A model generated the notes under the pieces. The model saw only the letters and a list, made by a program, of their open reading frames with translations, was not told where the DNA came from and searched no databases. This document shows positions 36,501-48,500 of a stretch of DNA of 64,000 bases, piece by piece; position 1 is the stretch's first letter, and each line of letters begins with the position of its first letter. This stretch comes from Misgurnus anguillicaudatus (lineage: Eukaryota; Chordata; Actinopteri; Cypriniformes; Cobitidae): assembly GCF_027580225.2 (NCBI RefSeq), contig NC_073343.2, positions 2,527,501-2,591,500 on the forward strand, given 5' to 3'. Both the position numbers and the translations under genes were made by a program.

Positions 36501-39500
36501 GGAAGAAAGAAATGTGAGTAATATTTAACGTCACACGCTCCCATAAATCCTCCTTAATGGTTTTCTTATAGCGTCTTGTAAAATGACATCTGTGTGATAA
36601 ATGAATCTCCTGCTTCAGGTGAAATTAGTCAGCATCGACGCAGCAGATGTCGCCGATGGAAATCCATCCATAGTGCTCGGGCTTATCTGGAATATTATAC
36701 TCTTTTTCCAGGTATCAAGATATTTTTTTTACTGTGTATGTTAGCAACTCATCCGTTGTAGCTTTTGCCTTGGATTAAACCCTCTCTATAAGTGGATTTT
36801 GCTCTTTAGGTAATTAGTTCAACAATAAATCCTTTGAGACTTGAGGCTTTTCTATGTGCCTTTAAGTGTTTGCCATAATTTTAGCAGGCACATGCAGCTC
36901 TGTCTTAATCTTTTGGCAATCCTGTAATGGTAGACCAGGCCCAATGTGTTTCTTTGCACATTAATCTAATCAGGATGTAATTCTTTGAAACAAGGCGACT
37001 CTCTTATCACGTCAGTCTAGCCTGTGTTTAGATAGAAAGGAAAAGCTTGTTTAACAGCATGATACGAAGTATCATCACATGAGCAAGTGTTTGTCATTTA
37101 TCCATTTATTGCTCTACAGATCAAGGAACTCACAGGGAACATCAAGAGTCAGTTCCCCTCATCTTCCAGTCTCTCATCCATCCCCACCAGCTCCGATTCG
37201 GACACTTCCCACTCCAGCACACCCACGGATGAGAGGAAGCCTACCGTTGCTCCGAGGGGCCACGGAAGGGTGATCAAGACGCTCCTACAGTGGGTTCAGA
37301 GACGTACCAGAAAGTATGTGAGATTTTGGTTACCACTGATGATTTTAAAGGGACACTCCATTTATTTATTTTTTAGAAAATATGCTCATTTTCCAGATCC
37401 CCTAGAGTTAAACATTCGAGTTTTGTTGTTTGGGATTCCATTCAGCTGATCTCCGGGTATGGCGGTACCACTTTTAGCATAGTTTAGCATAATCCATTGA
37501 ATCTGATTAGACCATTAGCATCACGCTCAAAAATGACCAAAGAGTTTCAATATTTTTCCTATTTAAAACTTGACTCTTCTGTACTTATATCGTGTACTAA
37601 GACTGACGGAAAATTCAAAGTTGCAATTTTCTTTGCAGATATGGCTAGGAACTATACTCTCATTCTGGCGTAATAATAAAGGACTTTGCTGCCGTAACAT
37701 GACTGCAGCAGGCGCAATGATATTGCACAGTGCCCGAAAATAGACCTCAGCTATTGAAAGTTACCAAGGGGACTATTTTCGGGCGGTGCGTAATATCATC
37801 TACGGAAGAGTCCAGTTTTAAACGGGGAAAAAATATGGAAACTCTTTGGTCTTTTTTGAACACAATGCTAATGGTCTAATCATATTCAATTGATTGTGCT
37901 AAGCTATGCTAAAAGTGATACCACCAGACCCGGAGATCGGCTGAATGGATTCCAAAACGGTAAAAGTCAAATGTTTAACTCTAGAGGAGCTGGAAAATTA
38001 GCATATTTTAAAAAAAGTGAATTGTCCCTTTTAAAATATGGTTTTGAAGGAAATGTTCACTATCTCACTAACTTGACTCCAGATATGGAGTTGCTGTACA
38101 GGACTTTGGAAAGAGCTGGGCGAGCGGTCTGGCTTTTCTTGCTGTGATTAAGTCCATCGACCCCAGCCTGGTGGATATGAGACGGGCTTTGCTCCGATCG
38201 GCCAGAGAAAACATCGAGGATGCCTTCAGAACGGCACACTACAGTCTTGGCATCCCAAGACTACTGGAACCAGAAGGTAAACTTCATAGCGCTTTGTTTT
38301 GACACAATGTAACGTTTCTGAGCTTTCTGGAGGAACTTTGGCAGAGCTTTGATTTGTTTTACTACAGCCAGTGAAATGCATAATAAAAATAAAATAAAAT
38401 ATATCTCCACAGACGTTACTCTGGACCGCCCCGATGAACAATCCATAATGACCTACGTCTCCCAGTTTTTGGAGCACTTTCCTGGAATTGAGGAGGTAAC
38501 GACATCCTGATTAATATAAGTGATAGGTCACCTAAAAATAAATTGATGTTGTCATTTACTAACGCTGATGTCATTCCAAACCTGTATTACTTATTTAGTT
38601 CCATGGAAAACAAAAGGCTGAATGTTTGTAATGTCACCATTCACCTTATTTTTTTCAACATACTTAAAGTTAGTCTCTAACATTCTGTCTTCCTTTATTG
38701 TGAAAAAATATTCAAAAAGGTTTGAAAGATAAGGGTGTGGTTAATTTTTTATTTTTGAGTGACCATTCCTTTAAAGGGACACTTCATTTTTTGAAAATAT
38801 GCACATTTTCCAGCTCCCCCAGAGTTAAACATTTGATTTTCATCATTTTGGAATTCATTCAGCTGATCTTTTAGCATAGCTTAGCATAATCCATTGAATC
38901 TGATTAGACCATTAGCATCGCGCTAAAAATACCCATGTACTGTATGTACATCGTGTACTAAAACTGACGGAAAATTTAAATTTGCATTTTTCTAGGCAGA
39001 TATGCATAGGAACTATACTCTCATTCTGGCGTAATAATCAAGGACTTTGCTGCCGTAACACGGCTGCAGGAGGCGCAATAATATTACGCAGCAATCTAGC
39101 CATATCTGCCTAGAAAATCGCAACTTTAAATTTTCCGTCGGTCTTAGTACACAATGCAACCACAGAAGAGTCAAGTTTTAAATAGGAAAAATAACGAAAC
39201 TCTTTGGTTATTTTTTAGCGCGATGCTAATGGTCTAATCAAATTCAATGGATTATGCTAAGCTATGCTAAAAGTGGTAGCGCCAGACCCGGAGATCCGCT
39301 GAATGGATTCCAAAACGGTAAAAATCAAATGTTCAACTCTAGGAGAGCTGGAAAATGAGTATACTTTCAGAAAAAGTAGAATGTCCCTTTAAGCATGATT
39401 TAACATAAAAGTGCATTATTTCCTGCCTAATGGGGTTTATGTTTCCTTTTTTTATATAAAGGATGAGACATCAGATTTTCTGGAAAGAAGTAAAATCGAT

Positions 39501-42500
39501 GCTCACGCCAACAATTATCCAGTTCGGAATGGTGTACAGAGGAATCGTGATTCTTACACGGTCAAGAGAGACTTGGTTCAGCCACCGCCCAAGATCTTTG
39601 TCTCATCAGTGTCCGAAGATCGCTCCCCTGTGACGTCCCCTGTCCTTTCACAAGCTCCAGAGGACAAACCTTGGGCCAGTGAAACCTCCAGTTCCCCACA
39701 ACCTTCAATCTCCGACTCTGTGGTCAACTCGCCAGACTCTTGGAATGAGGTGCCAAGTGAATCTCAACTGATCAAAGATGACCCGACAATTGAGAGCAGT
39801 ATGATCGGTGAGAAATTTTCTACTACCACCGATGAAGGTACGTCAGATCTTGGGTCACCGTTTTCACCGGAGGGCACGCCTGAGAACCATGTGGACCGTG
39901 AGCTTTTCATAGATGAGGGGAACTTTTCTCTCGGCTCGACGGATAGTTTACATGGCAAATCCACACAGCTGACAGAAGAGGAGGAAGCTTACAAATATAT
40001 CTTAGATCTTAAAGAAGAGGAATCTGATGATCGTTTACCAGACGTGAGGAATGAATCCAATGCGGTTAGCTTGGAACCCACCGAACCAAATTCTTTATCT
40101 TCTGAGGTACCTTCTTATGCAGATAGGGACTCAGGATACTTTCAGGATCATAAGGAAGCCATAGCAGCTCAACCAGAGGGGAGTGGAGATGAAAATAAGA
40201 TTGAATCTTTTCAAGACAATGTTGATTCTTCCAATGCAGAAGCATTGGAGACGGATGGGCCAGATGAAAAGCCTATCATTTTCGAAGATGGGAATGAGCC
40301 CGAATGTCCTGTTCTCAAGTATGAAAGGATCTCCATTTCAGAGAGCGAGGAGGACATTAAACTGGGCCCAGATCTGGCTGAAGAACCAACAGAGGAACCA
40401 GGAACAAACTCGGCTCTTGCAAATGGTCACGCTGAAACTGAGAAAGATGTCCTCCTTAATGGTCTTACTGAAGGTGAGGTGGTATTGGAAGATGTGCAGG
40501 AACCTGTGGTGGTGTCAGATCAGAGCAAAAGTGAAGTTGGAGAACTTGTTGAAGATCAAGTTTGTTACATGTGTGGAAGTCCAGTGGCAAAAGGCTCGGA
40601 TGACGATAACTCGACCGAGAACAGTTATCATTCCGAGTTGGGATCAGGTGAAAACTGTAAACACATACCAAATGAACTGAACAATAAGCTAAATGGACTT
40701 GTAAATGAGCCAGGAGAGACTAAAAGTATTAGCAAAAATCATATCCAAAGTAAAAGCGAGTCGGGAAGTGGGTCAGACGCTGTGAACGATACCGAGTTTT
40801 CCCACAGTACAAATGGTGCTCCGGTTTCAAACAACATGGAGCCCGGAGCATCCAAGAATAACAGGTCTGTATCTGTAATTCCCCATGATGATGTGGACCG
40901 TTATGATCCGATATCTGAGGTCTATGCGAAACCCTTTCCTGACTCCCCACACGTTATCAGTGTCCATGGGCATCCTGAAAGACGTCCCGGGGAGCTACGC
41001 CTGTCTCTCAGCATGACTCCTCTCCAGCCCGCACCTCCTCAGCGTTCACTAACAGAGTCGGATACCGACACTGAAGATGCATCAGAGGGCCACGGCGAAG
41101 GATTTAGGACGAGAAAGGTCAGTTTTCACTTTCTTTTCCCTTTGGCCTAGAAAACAAGGCTGACCCACAAACACAAGCAATGATATCAGCATACTTTTCG
41201 CACTCTTTCAACCTCTTTTTCTGAATGTAGTTCACCTGAGCTTTGCCATAATGATCTGTTACAGTAGCTACAGTATCAGGTCCATTGAGGATAACTCGGG
41301 ATGTGGTGCTTCTTCAGCTAAGAATTTTCACACTCTTACATTAACTAGATATTCAGTGTTAGTGTTTCATGATCCACCAAAAATATCCTCCATTAGAAAG
41401 TCATCCATAAGCTGTTTGAGGATAAGTAATGAAAAAAAATGTGCAAGCAGGCAATTGAATGAATCAAAACAGATTTTGAGGGTATTTTTATTTAAATGAA
41501 GATTAAAAAGTGTCTGCCAAATAACTAAATGTTATTGAAAACAGATGAACCTATAAGAAGAAAAATATTTTGAATAAGAAATGAATGTGTGCTACATTTT
41601 ATGTGCACTAGTACAGCATTTGTACAATAAATAATAAACTATTGATTGATTCAATACGCTTTCATTGCAAGATCAATGCAGTGTGCAGTAAAACATTTTT
41701 AGGGACCATCACATTTATATTTATGCATTTGACAAACAAAGGGTACAGCAGTGTTTTAGATTTCATCCTGGTGGAGAACCCCGGCCCACCCTGGGGGGGG
41801 GGGGGGGGGGTTTATGTCATTTATGACACTATGGCCTGGTTTTACAGACAAGGCTTAGCTAAAGCCAGGACTAGGCTTCAGGTTTAAGTATCTTTAATAA
41901 AAATGCATCAGAAAAAGATGTTACTGGTGTGTATCTTGAGACAAATTATTGACACTGGCTTATTTTAAGATCTGTCATTGCAAGTTATTTTTCATTGAGA
42001 CAACTCAAACTTGTTTTAAGGGGCTGATGGCGGCTGTCCGCTGTGACTCTGGACGCTGCTCAAATCCCTGTCGCGCCACTCACATAGTTTAACATTAAAT
42101 AACTTCACATTTGTCCCAAATTGTTAACAATTAGGCTGCTAACGTATATTTTTTATCTTGAGGCAGACTCTGTCTGGCTAAGCTTGAACTATTTAATTTA
42201 CACGTCCGGTGTGCGATACCTGCGAGTTGTCCTACATGCGATGCAGCGCTTCTCGCCTCGTCCTTAGCTCCCTGTGTTGTTTTTATGTAAACATAAAACC
42301 ATTTATAAGGGTCAATTTGAAATTGAGATGTATACATATAAATTAATAAATAAGCTTTCCATTGATGTATGGTTTGTTAGGATAGGACAACATTTGGCCG
42401 AGACTATTTGAAAATCGAAAATCTGAGGGTGCAAAAAAAAATTGCGGTGAAATACTGCTACATCCAAAAGTCATAAAAATACATGAAAAGTTGTAATGAT

Positions 42501-45500
42501 TATGTTTGACGAGTGTGGCTTTTTTTCAAATGCATGCTATATAAATTACTTAAATTCAGTGATTTTTAGACTGATAAAGACTATCAAAGAGCCATAATAC
42601 ATGAAAGAGATGTGCATAACATCAACTTCGCGATTCATACTAATAAAACTTGTCTGAATCGATCCTGAACCGCAATTAAACGTCCCAGCCTTACATGTTG
42701 CTACTGATAAATGGGTCAGTTACAAAAACGGTTTGGCAATATAAGAAACTCAAAAATCTTTAAAAAAATGTTTTAAAAGCATGGATCAGGTTTATTTCAA
42801 TGCACATAGTGCATTTATGTTGATTTTATGCAACAAAAAAAAATATATTTGCACCATTTTTATGAAAGGACCTGAAAATGTCAAATGGTGTAACCGCCAA
42901 TTGCACCAAAGAATGAGAAATATTAAATATTTTATCCACCTTGATGGCATGTAATCATTTTAAAATATAATTTTATTAGTTATTGTAAATGTAAATTTTT
43001 ATACATTTTTGTCCTGACATATGCTAAAAACAGCTCTGTTTTCTAAATAATCTTTGACAAATGATGTAAAATGACTGTGTTTTATTTAAAAAAAATGTAT
43101 GACCTATATTTATATTTTCATTTAACAAAAAATACTAGTTACACCAATTGACACAGACCGGTTACACCACATTGACATTTTTGCAATTATTCCCCAAATG
43201 TTCTTTTAAAATGAAAAAAAAAAACATACATTTTAGACTTGATCCACAAAAAAATAATTTATGCATTAAAATTGTATGACTATATTTTTATTTTTAAAAA
43301 AAAGTTACACCAGTTGACACAGACTGGTTACACCACATTGACATTTTTGCAATTATTCCCCAAATAATCTTTCAAAATGAAATAAAACCAGAAATTTTAG
43401 ACTTGGTCCACAAAAAAAATGTATGCATGAAAATTGTATGACTATATACTATATTTTCATTTAAAAAAATACTAGTTACACCAATTGACACAGACTGGTT
43501 ACACCACATTGACATTTTTGCAATTATCCCCTACACTGAAAAAAAGGATTCATTGAATTTAATAAATTATTTTAAGGTAAGTAGTTGCAATCAATTTATT
43601 TAAGCTACGTTTAAACAAAAAAGATTAGTAAGGTAAAATAAAATATAAAACTTTTGTTTAAAGTTGCCATGAAACGGAAGTAGCGATTCGATGCCTTATT
43701 TTTCCCGTGGTGACGTATATCTGAGTGAAACCGGCTTATGATATGAAATACGGCAGGGCTGGATTTGAATTTGTCTATTGAAATCTGATTGGATCGTTTG
43801 AAGTTGGGTCGTGTTGCTAATTGCTAATCACTGCGATCTTCTCCCGGACCCCGCCCACCTGCCATACTTATGACCGGAAGTGAAGAGAGATCGTTTTGAG
43901 GAGGGGAGGAGATTTGCATTTTTGATTAAAGATTATGAGCACACACAATTTTTTTTTTTTAATAATGAAGCTCACAGATAAGTAATTTGTTAATAATACC
44001 ACGATATTTAAAAAATATATATAGTTTTTCATTTCAATTTCATTGTGACTTTAAATGTAGCTTAAATAAATAGATTGCAACCACTTACCTTAAAAAAATG
44101 GATTAAATTCAATCAATCATTTTTTTCAGTGTAATATTCTTTCAAAATGAAATAAAACCAGAAATTTTAGACTTGGTCCTCAAAAAACTGAATTTATGCA
44201 AGTAATCTGCAAATTTATTTTGAAATGTTAACCCTTTTACATTTAATTGAACCATACGGATACAAAATAATTTACGTCACGTCATTGACCCAAATACATT
44301 TTTTATATATTTTTAGTAGGAAATGTACAAAATATCATCTTGGAATATGATCTTAACTTAATTTCCATGATTGTTGGCATAAATATCTATAATTTTGACC
44401 CATACAGTGTATTGTTGGCTATTGCTACAAATATACCCATGCCAAACTGATGATTGTGGTCCAGGGTCACATATATGGTTGAAATGACAATAAAGCTTCT
44501 TGACTTTTTGATTTTTCCCCTGATAATCAAACCCCATTTTTTTGCTCTTTATGTGTCTGTCTAGGCAAAAGCAGGACCTGATCTCCAGGAGCAAAGTCCA
44601 TTTGACAGGCACCCTGGAGAATGGGGAGCGGTGGAGCCGGAATCCCCAACTGAGCATCGTGAACTCATTAAGACAGATATGGACCCAACCGGTGCCAAAG
44701 AAAACACTGAGACCCTGAGGTACTAATCTATTGTTAGCCTCCCACAGGAACAAGCATGTCGCAGGAGGACTTTGTGTTTTCTGAAGGATGTGACCTCACA
44801 TGAATCCCTTGTACATTGCCTTAAATGTACTCCGTTATGTTTAGCTTTGAAACCCGTGATACTCAAATAACTTGCAGTTGGCAAGCGGGGGTCATATCCA
44901 TTTTATATGACTAATGCAAACGGTTTGATCTCATAGCGTGATGTTACTGTAAAAAATATCTGTTTTCCATTAAAAGAAGTAGTTTTTTCTGGCTGGGCTT
45001 CAGCTCAATGAGCTTAACTGTAACTTATGTCCATGTAAGGTTCTTTAAAGTTCAGTTGAGCTTATAAAATGTGCGTTTTATCAGTCGTAACACATTTATC
45101 TATTTCTTAAAAGGGACGGAGCGGTCACGGACGCAAGCCAGCCTTTGACTACTATACACTTGAGGAAGATCATTGACAACAGTGAAGCAAAGGTTTGTAA
45201 CTGAACAAGAATGAATTTACATTTGTGCTTAATCAGCCGGACATGTTGGGGGTTTGTCTGAACCTTAAATATTAAACTTAATGTAACTTTTTACAAACCC
45301 TGGCAAACCACCCACAACCATAGATGTGTATAACTAGATACGAACTCCATGCATACGTCCCTCACAGTCAGGATTCATTGTTTAGCTTTTGGTGGTTGTA
45401 AATCGAGATTTCCATTCTTGAAAAAATAGGATACATTTTCACAGGCGAGAATGTTTTTGTGTAATAGCTCGGGTTTTAAAACACAGGACGTTTGATAAAT

Positions 45501-48500
45501 ATACAGTAATACGGTTGTCGCCGCACAGTCAGCTTGCTTGCTCTCGGGCTTGGCAGAGTTGCCATTTGCGTAAAAATCAAATCTATACCAATGACCTTTT
45601 CCCTAATACCAAAACTTTACTATCATAAATAAAATAATCTTACCTTAATATTTACTGCAGGTGAACAAAATCCTTTCACATTTATTCTGAGATAAAAACA
45701 TTAGTTAATCAGATTCCACAGGAAAGCGCCAACTTGGCAACACTGGGTTTCATACGGCCTTGCACATAGATAAAGCTACTAATGACGTATCTAGTAATAC
45801 ATATTTATGCTTACAACACCCATTTTCGATTGTAATTGATGTCAAACATCACATTTATTTTGTTAGGGAAATGCAAAGAAATCTATTGTGATTTTTTCCT
45901 TGCTTGATCTTTGCTAAATTTAGGGAGTGTATTTAAGTCCTTTGAACTCAGCAGTCTGTTGTTTTTCCCAGGGACAAAATGGAAAGACCATAGATGGCAG
46001 CAAACTGGACGGTGCTATAAATAAAAGGTAACAAATGTGTCTTTATATTTGCTTTTTTGCTTTTCCATTTTTTCATTCGGCAGACACTTTTATTCAAAAT
46101 GCACATTTTGAATATGTCCTACATCTCTCCTACATTATTCATTCATGAGACATTTTTATCCAAAGCACCTTGCAAATAAGAGAGCATTTAATATTTTGTC
46201 ATCTTTTCATATGAATAGGGGTGCACAGGGCAAAAACTAACACAGGGTTAGTTGTAACACGGACCGTTGACATTGTTGCACAGGGTTGAGTGATTTGTTT
46301 TTTCCATATTTTTTCACACTATTGTTTTCGCAAATTTATGCAAAGGTTTCAAGTTTTTCCATCGAGTTAGTAATGAAAAAGTGTTTCGGTGGCATGCAAG
46401 TAAATATTTTCATTGTTTTTTTTTTTTTTTGGGGGGTTTCTAAGTTGGGTGTTTAAGATACCAAAACCAATGTTGTGTCATCTTAATAAGTGCCTTGTTG
46501 ACTAAAACATAGCATCATTTTGAAATTTGTCTGCAGCTCTTAGCAATTTTTTTGGTGGGCTTAAAAATATTTTGACCCAGCGGGGTTAATTGTAACGCTG
46601 TGTTACAACTAACCCCTCAGCAGTTAAGATATGAAAACCGCTAACGTTAGCGTAATTCAGTGCTTCTCAATTATTTTCTGTCATGCCCCCCCTAAGAAGA
46701 AGTAAACATTTTGCGCCCCCCCAACTCTCCGCCGCGACTGTAAATAGTATAATTTATCTATAAAATGACACATCTGCAAAACATTGTATCCTTATTAACA
46801 TTAAAGAAAACAAGAAAAAAGAATATTAAAAAAGAAATATCGATCAACTTACAGCAAAGAATAACTTTATTAACATTGTTTTTTTAGTCTGTAACAGAAA
46901 AGACTTAAAATGCATCAATTTGCCTGAAAAAAAATCTTATTTAAAGTATAATATTTTTGGCCATTTGATACTGAAAAATTAAATTAAATATAATCAATAA
47001 ATAATAATAAAAACTCAAGCGGCTTATCAGCGTGATTGGGGTGCAATGTCTTTAAGTGACAGTGCAAAAAAATCACTTCCTGAAAAAGTATTTTTCCCCA
47101 GGGTCTCACGCGCCCCCCCTGGTGTCGCTTCGAGCCCCCCCCTGGGGGTCCCGCCCCACTATTTGAGAAGCACTGGCGTAATTCTTGGCGTTGTTTTAAA
47201 TAGGCTACACACGAATGTTTGCTGGCTGCCAAAAAATAAATGTGCCTGTCTTATCAAAAATTGTTTGTCAAATTTATTTTTGTTCATATCTTTAATATTA
47301 ATTGAATAAGGTCATGACAAAGATTAAAATAATAATTAAATAAATGGCTTAAATCAGACTTTGATTTTCATTATCTTAGAATTTAATTTTATGACTTTAG
47401 TATGATTTTACAGACTGGGTCACATATTAAAAAATATTTTTTGTCATAATTGTGCTGATTTTTCTCATGTATTTAGACATTTGTATCCATTTATAATTGA
47501 ACTATTGTTAGAAAAGGGCTGGATGAATTAATACATTGTGGATACCTGTCTATTATAGACAATATCCACTTCAAGTATATAGACAAAATAGTATTGAAAT
47601 ATTTTCCTGCAAACTTAATTTTTAGCAAGTGTTACACTTAACCCTCTGCCTGTTACAATTAACCCCACCTATGGGGTGAGTTGTAACGTTTGCACTTCTG
47701 TCATGTTTGGTGAAATTGTCCAAGAATGGTAAGTAATAGAAACAAACAAAAAAATGTTCATTTATACCATATATGTATGTGTTGCTTGCTTGTGTAAAAA
47801 CATAAATAATCAAACTCAAATATTTTTTAATGATTGAGCCAAAAAGCATTAGGTTGTGCCCCGGTCTCCCCTACATATAAAAACCATACCCCTATCTCAT
47901 AACCTCTTGTAAGAAAATAACTACAGTAGTTATTAATAGACATTTGTACATGTTCAACCATCCTTTAGTGTGATATAATTCGCTATTGTCTTGTTTTACA
48001 GAGTCAATCCCCATTCATTACACAATGCAGTAGTAGTACTATTAGCTTTTAATCTAAAGTGGTACAGCTGACTCAGTAGCTTTAAACAGCATTATAAACC
48101 TGCCAGACAAACAACTCTGTCTGTTTTATTAGCCCTGCTGTCTCATATTAACACAATAGGAGTGTTTGTAGTGTTTAAACTGGGCGTCTTCCCTGCACCT
48201 GCTGATATGGGTGCCATTGGGGCGTAGCATTCGGGGTGTGGCATTAGCGGCGTGGCATAGGTTGTGTAAATGCCCCTGGTGTGTTTTAGTGTTGTGTGTG
48301 TTGTCACTGACAATCCTGTGGTGATGTAATCGAAAAATGTATCTTTATAAACTAGATGTGATAATAACATATATGTGCTTGTGTGTCGCTTTACAGGTTG
48401 CAGAGCAAGACTGCAGCGAGTTCAGAAACCACCACACCTGAAACAGGCTGGTCTGATATTTACATCCTCTTTGTTGCTTGGCTCCTCATCTACTGCATTT

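Larger units (their letters stand above)
41118..44564 (+). other. clmn: clmn intron 9
   Basis: Contains an 18-G run at 41793-41810, a repeat piece at about 41830-42020 (TTTTACAGACAAGGCTTAGC..CCAGGACTAGGC), a satellite-like tandem repeat (43098-43531) and a two-level MITE nest (43534-44131). 42020-43090 holds no recognisable gene. Confidence 0.8.

Noticed and set aside
37087..37449. Frame reading [20 protein letters not shown] treated as a separate ORF
   Set aside because: Its central part is clmn exon 6; the ends are intron sequence.
40183..40680. 165-codon frame inside clmn exon 9
   Set aside because: A second frame of the acidic exon. The main frame runs 552 codons and matches calmin at both ends.
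44358..44753. 131-codon frame on -
   Set aside because: It runs antisense through clmn exon 10 and flanking intron, has no recognisable domain and no splice support.
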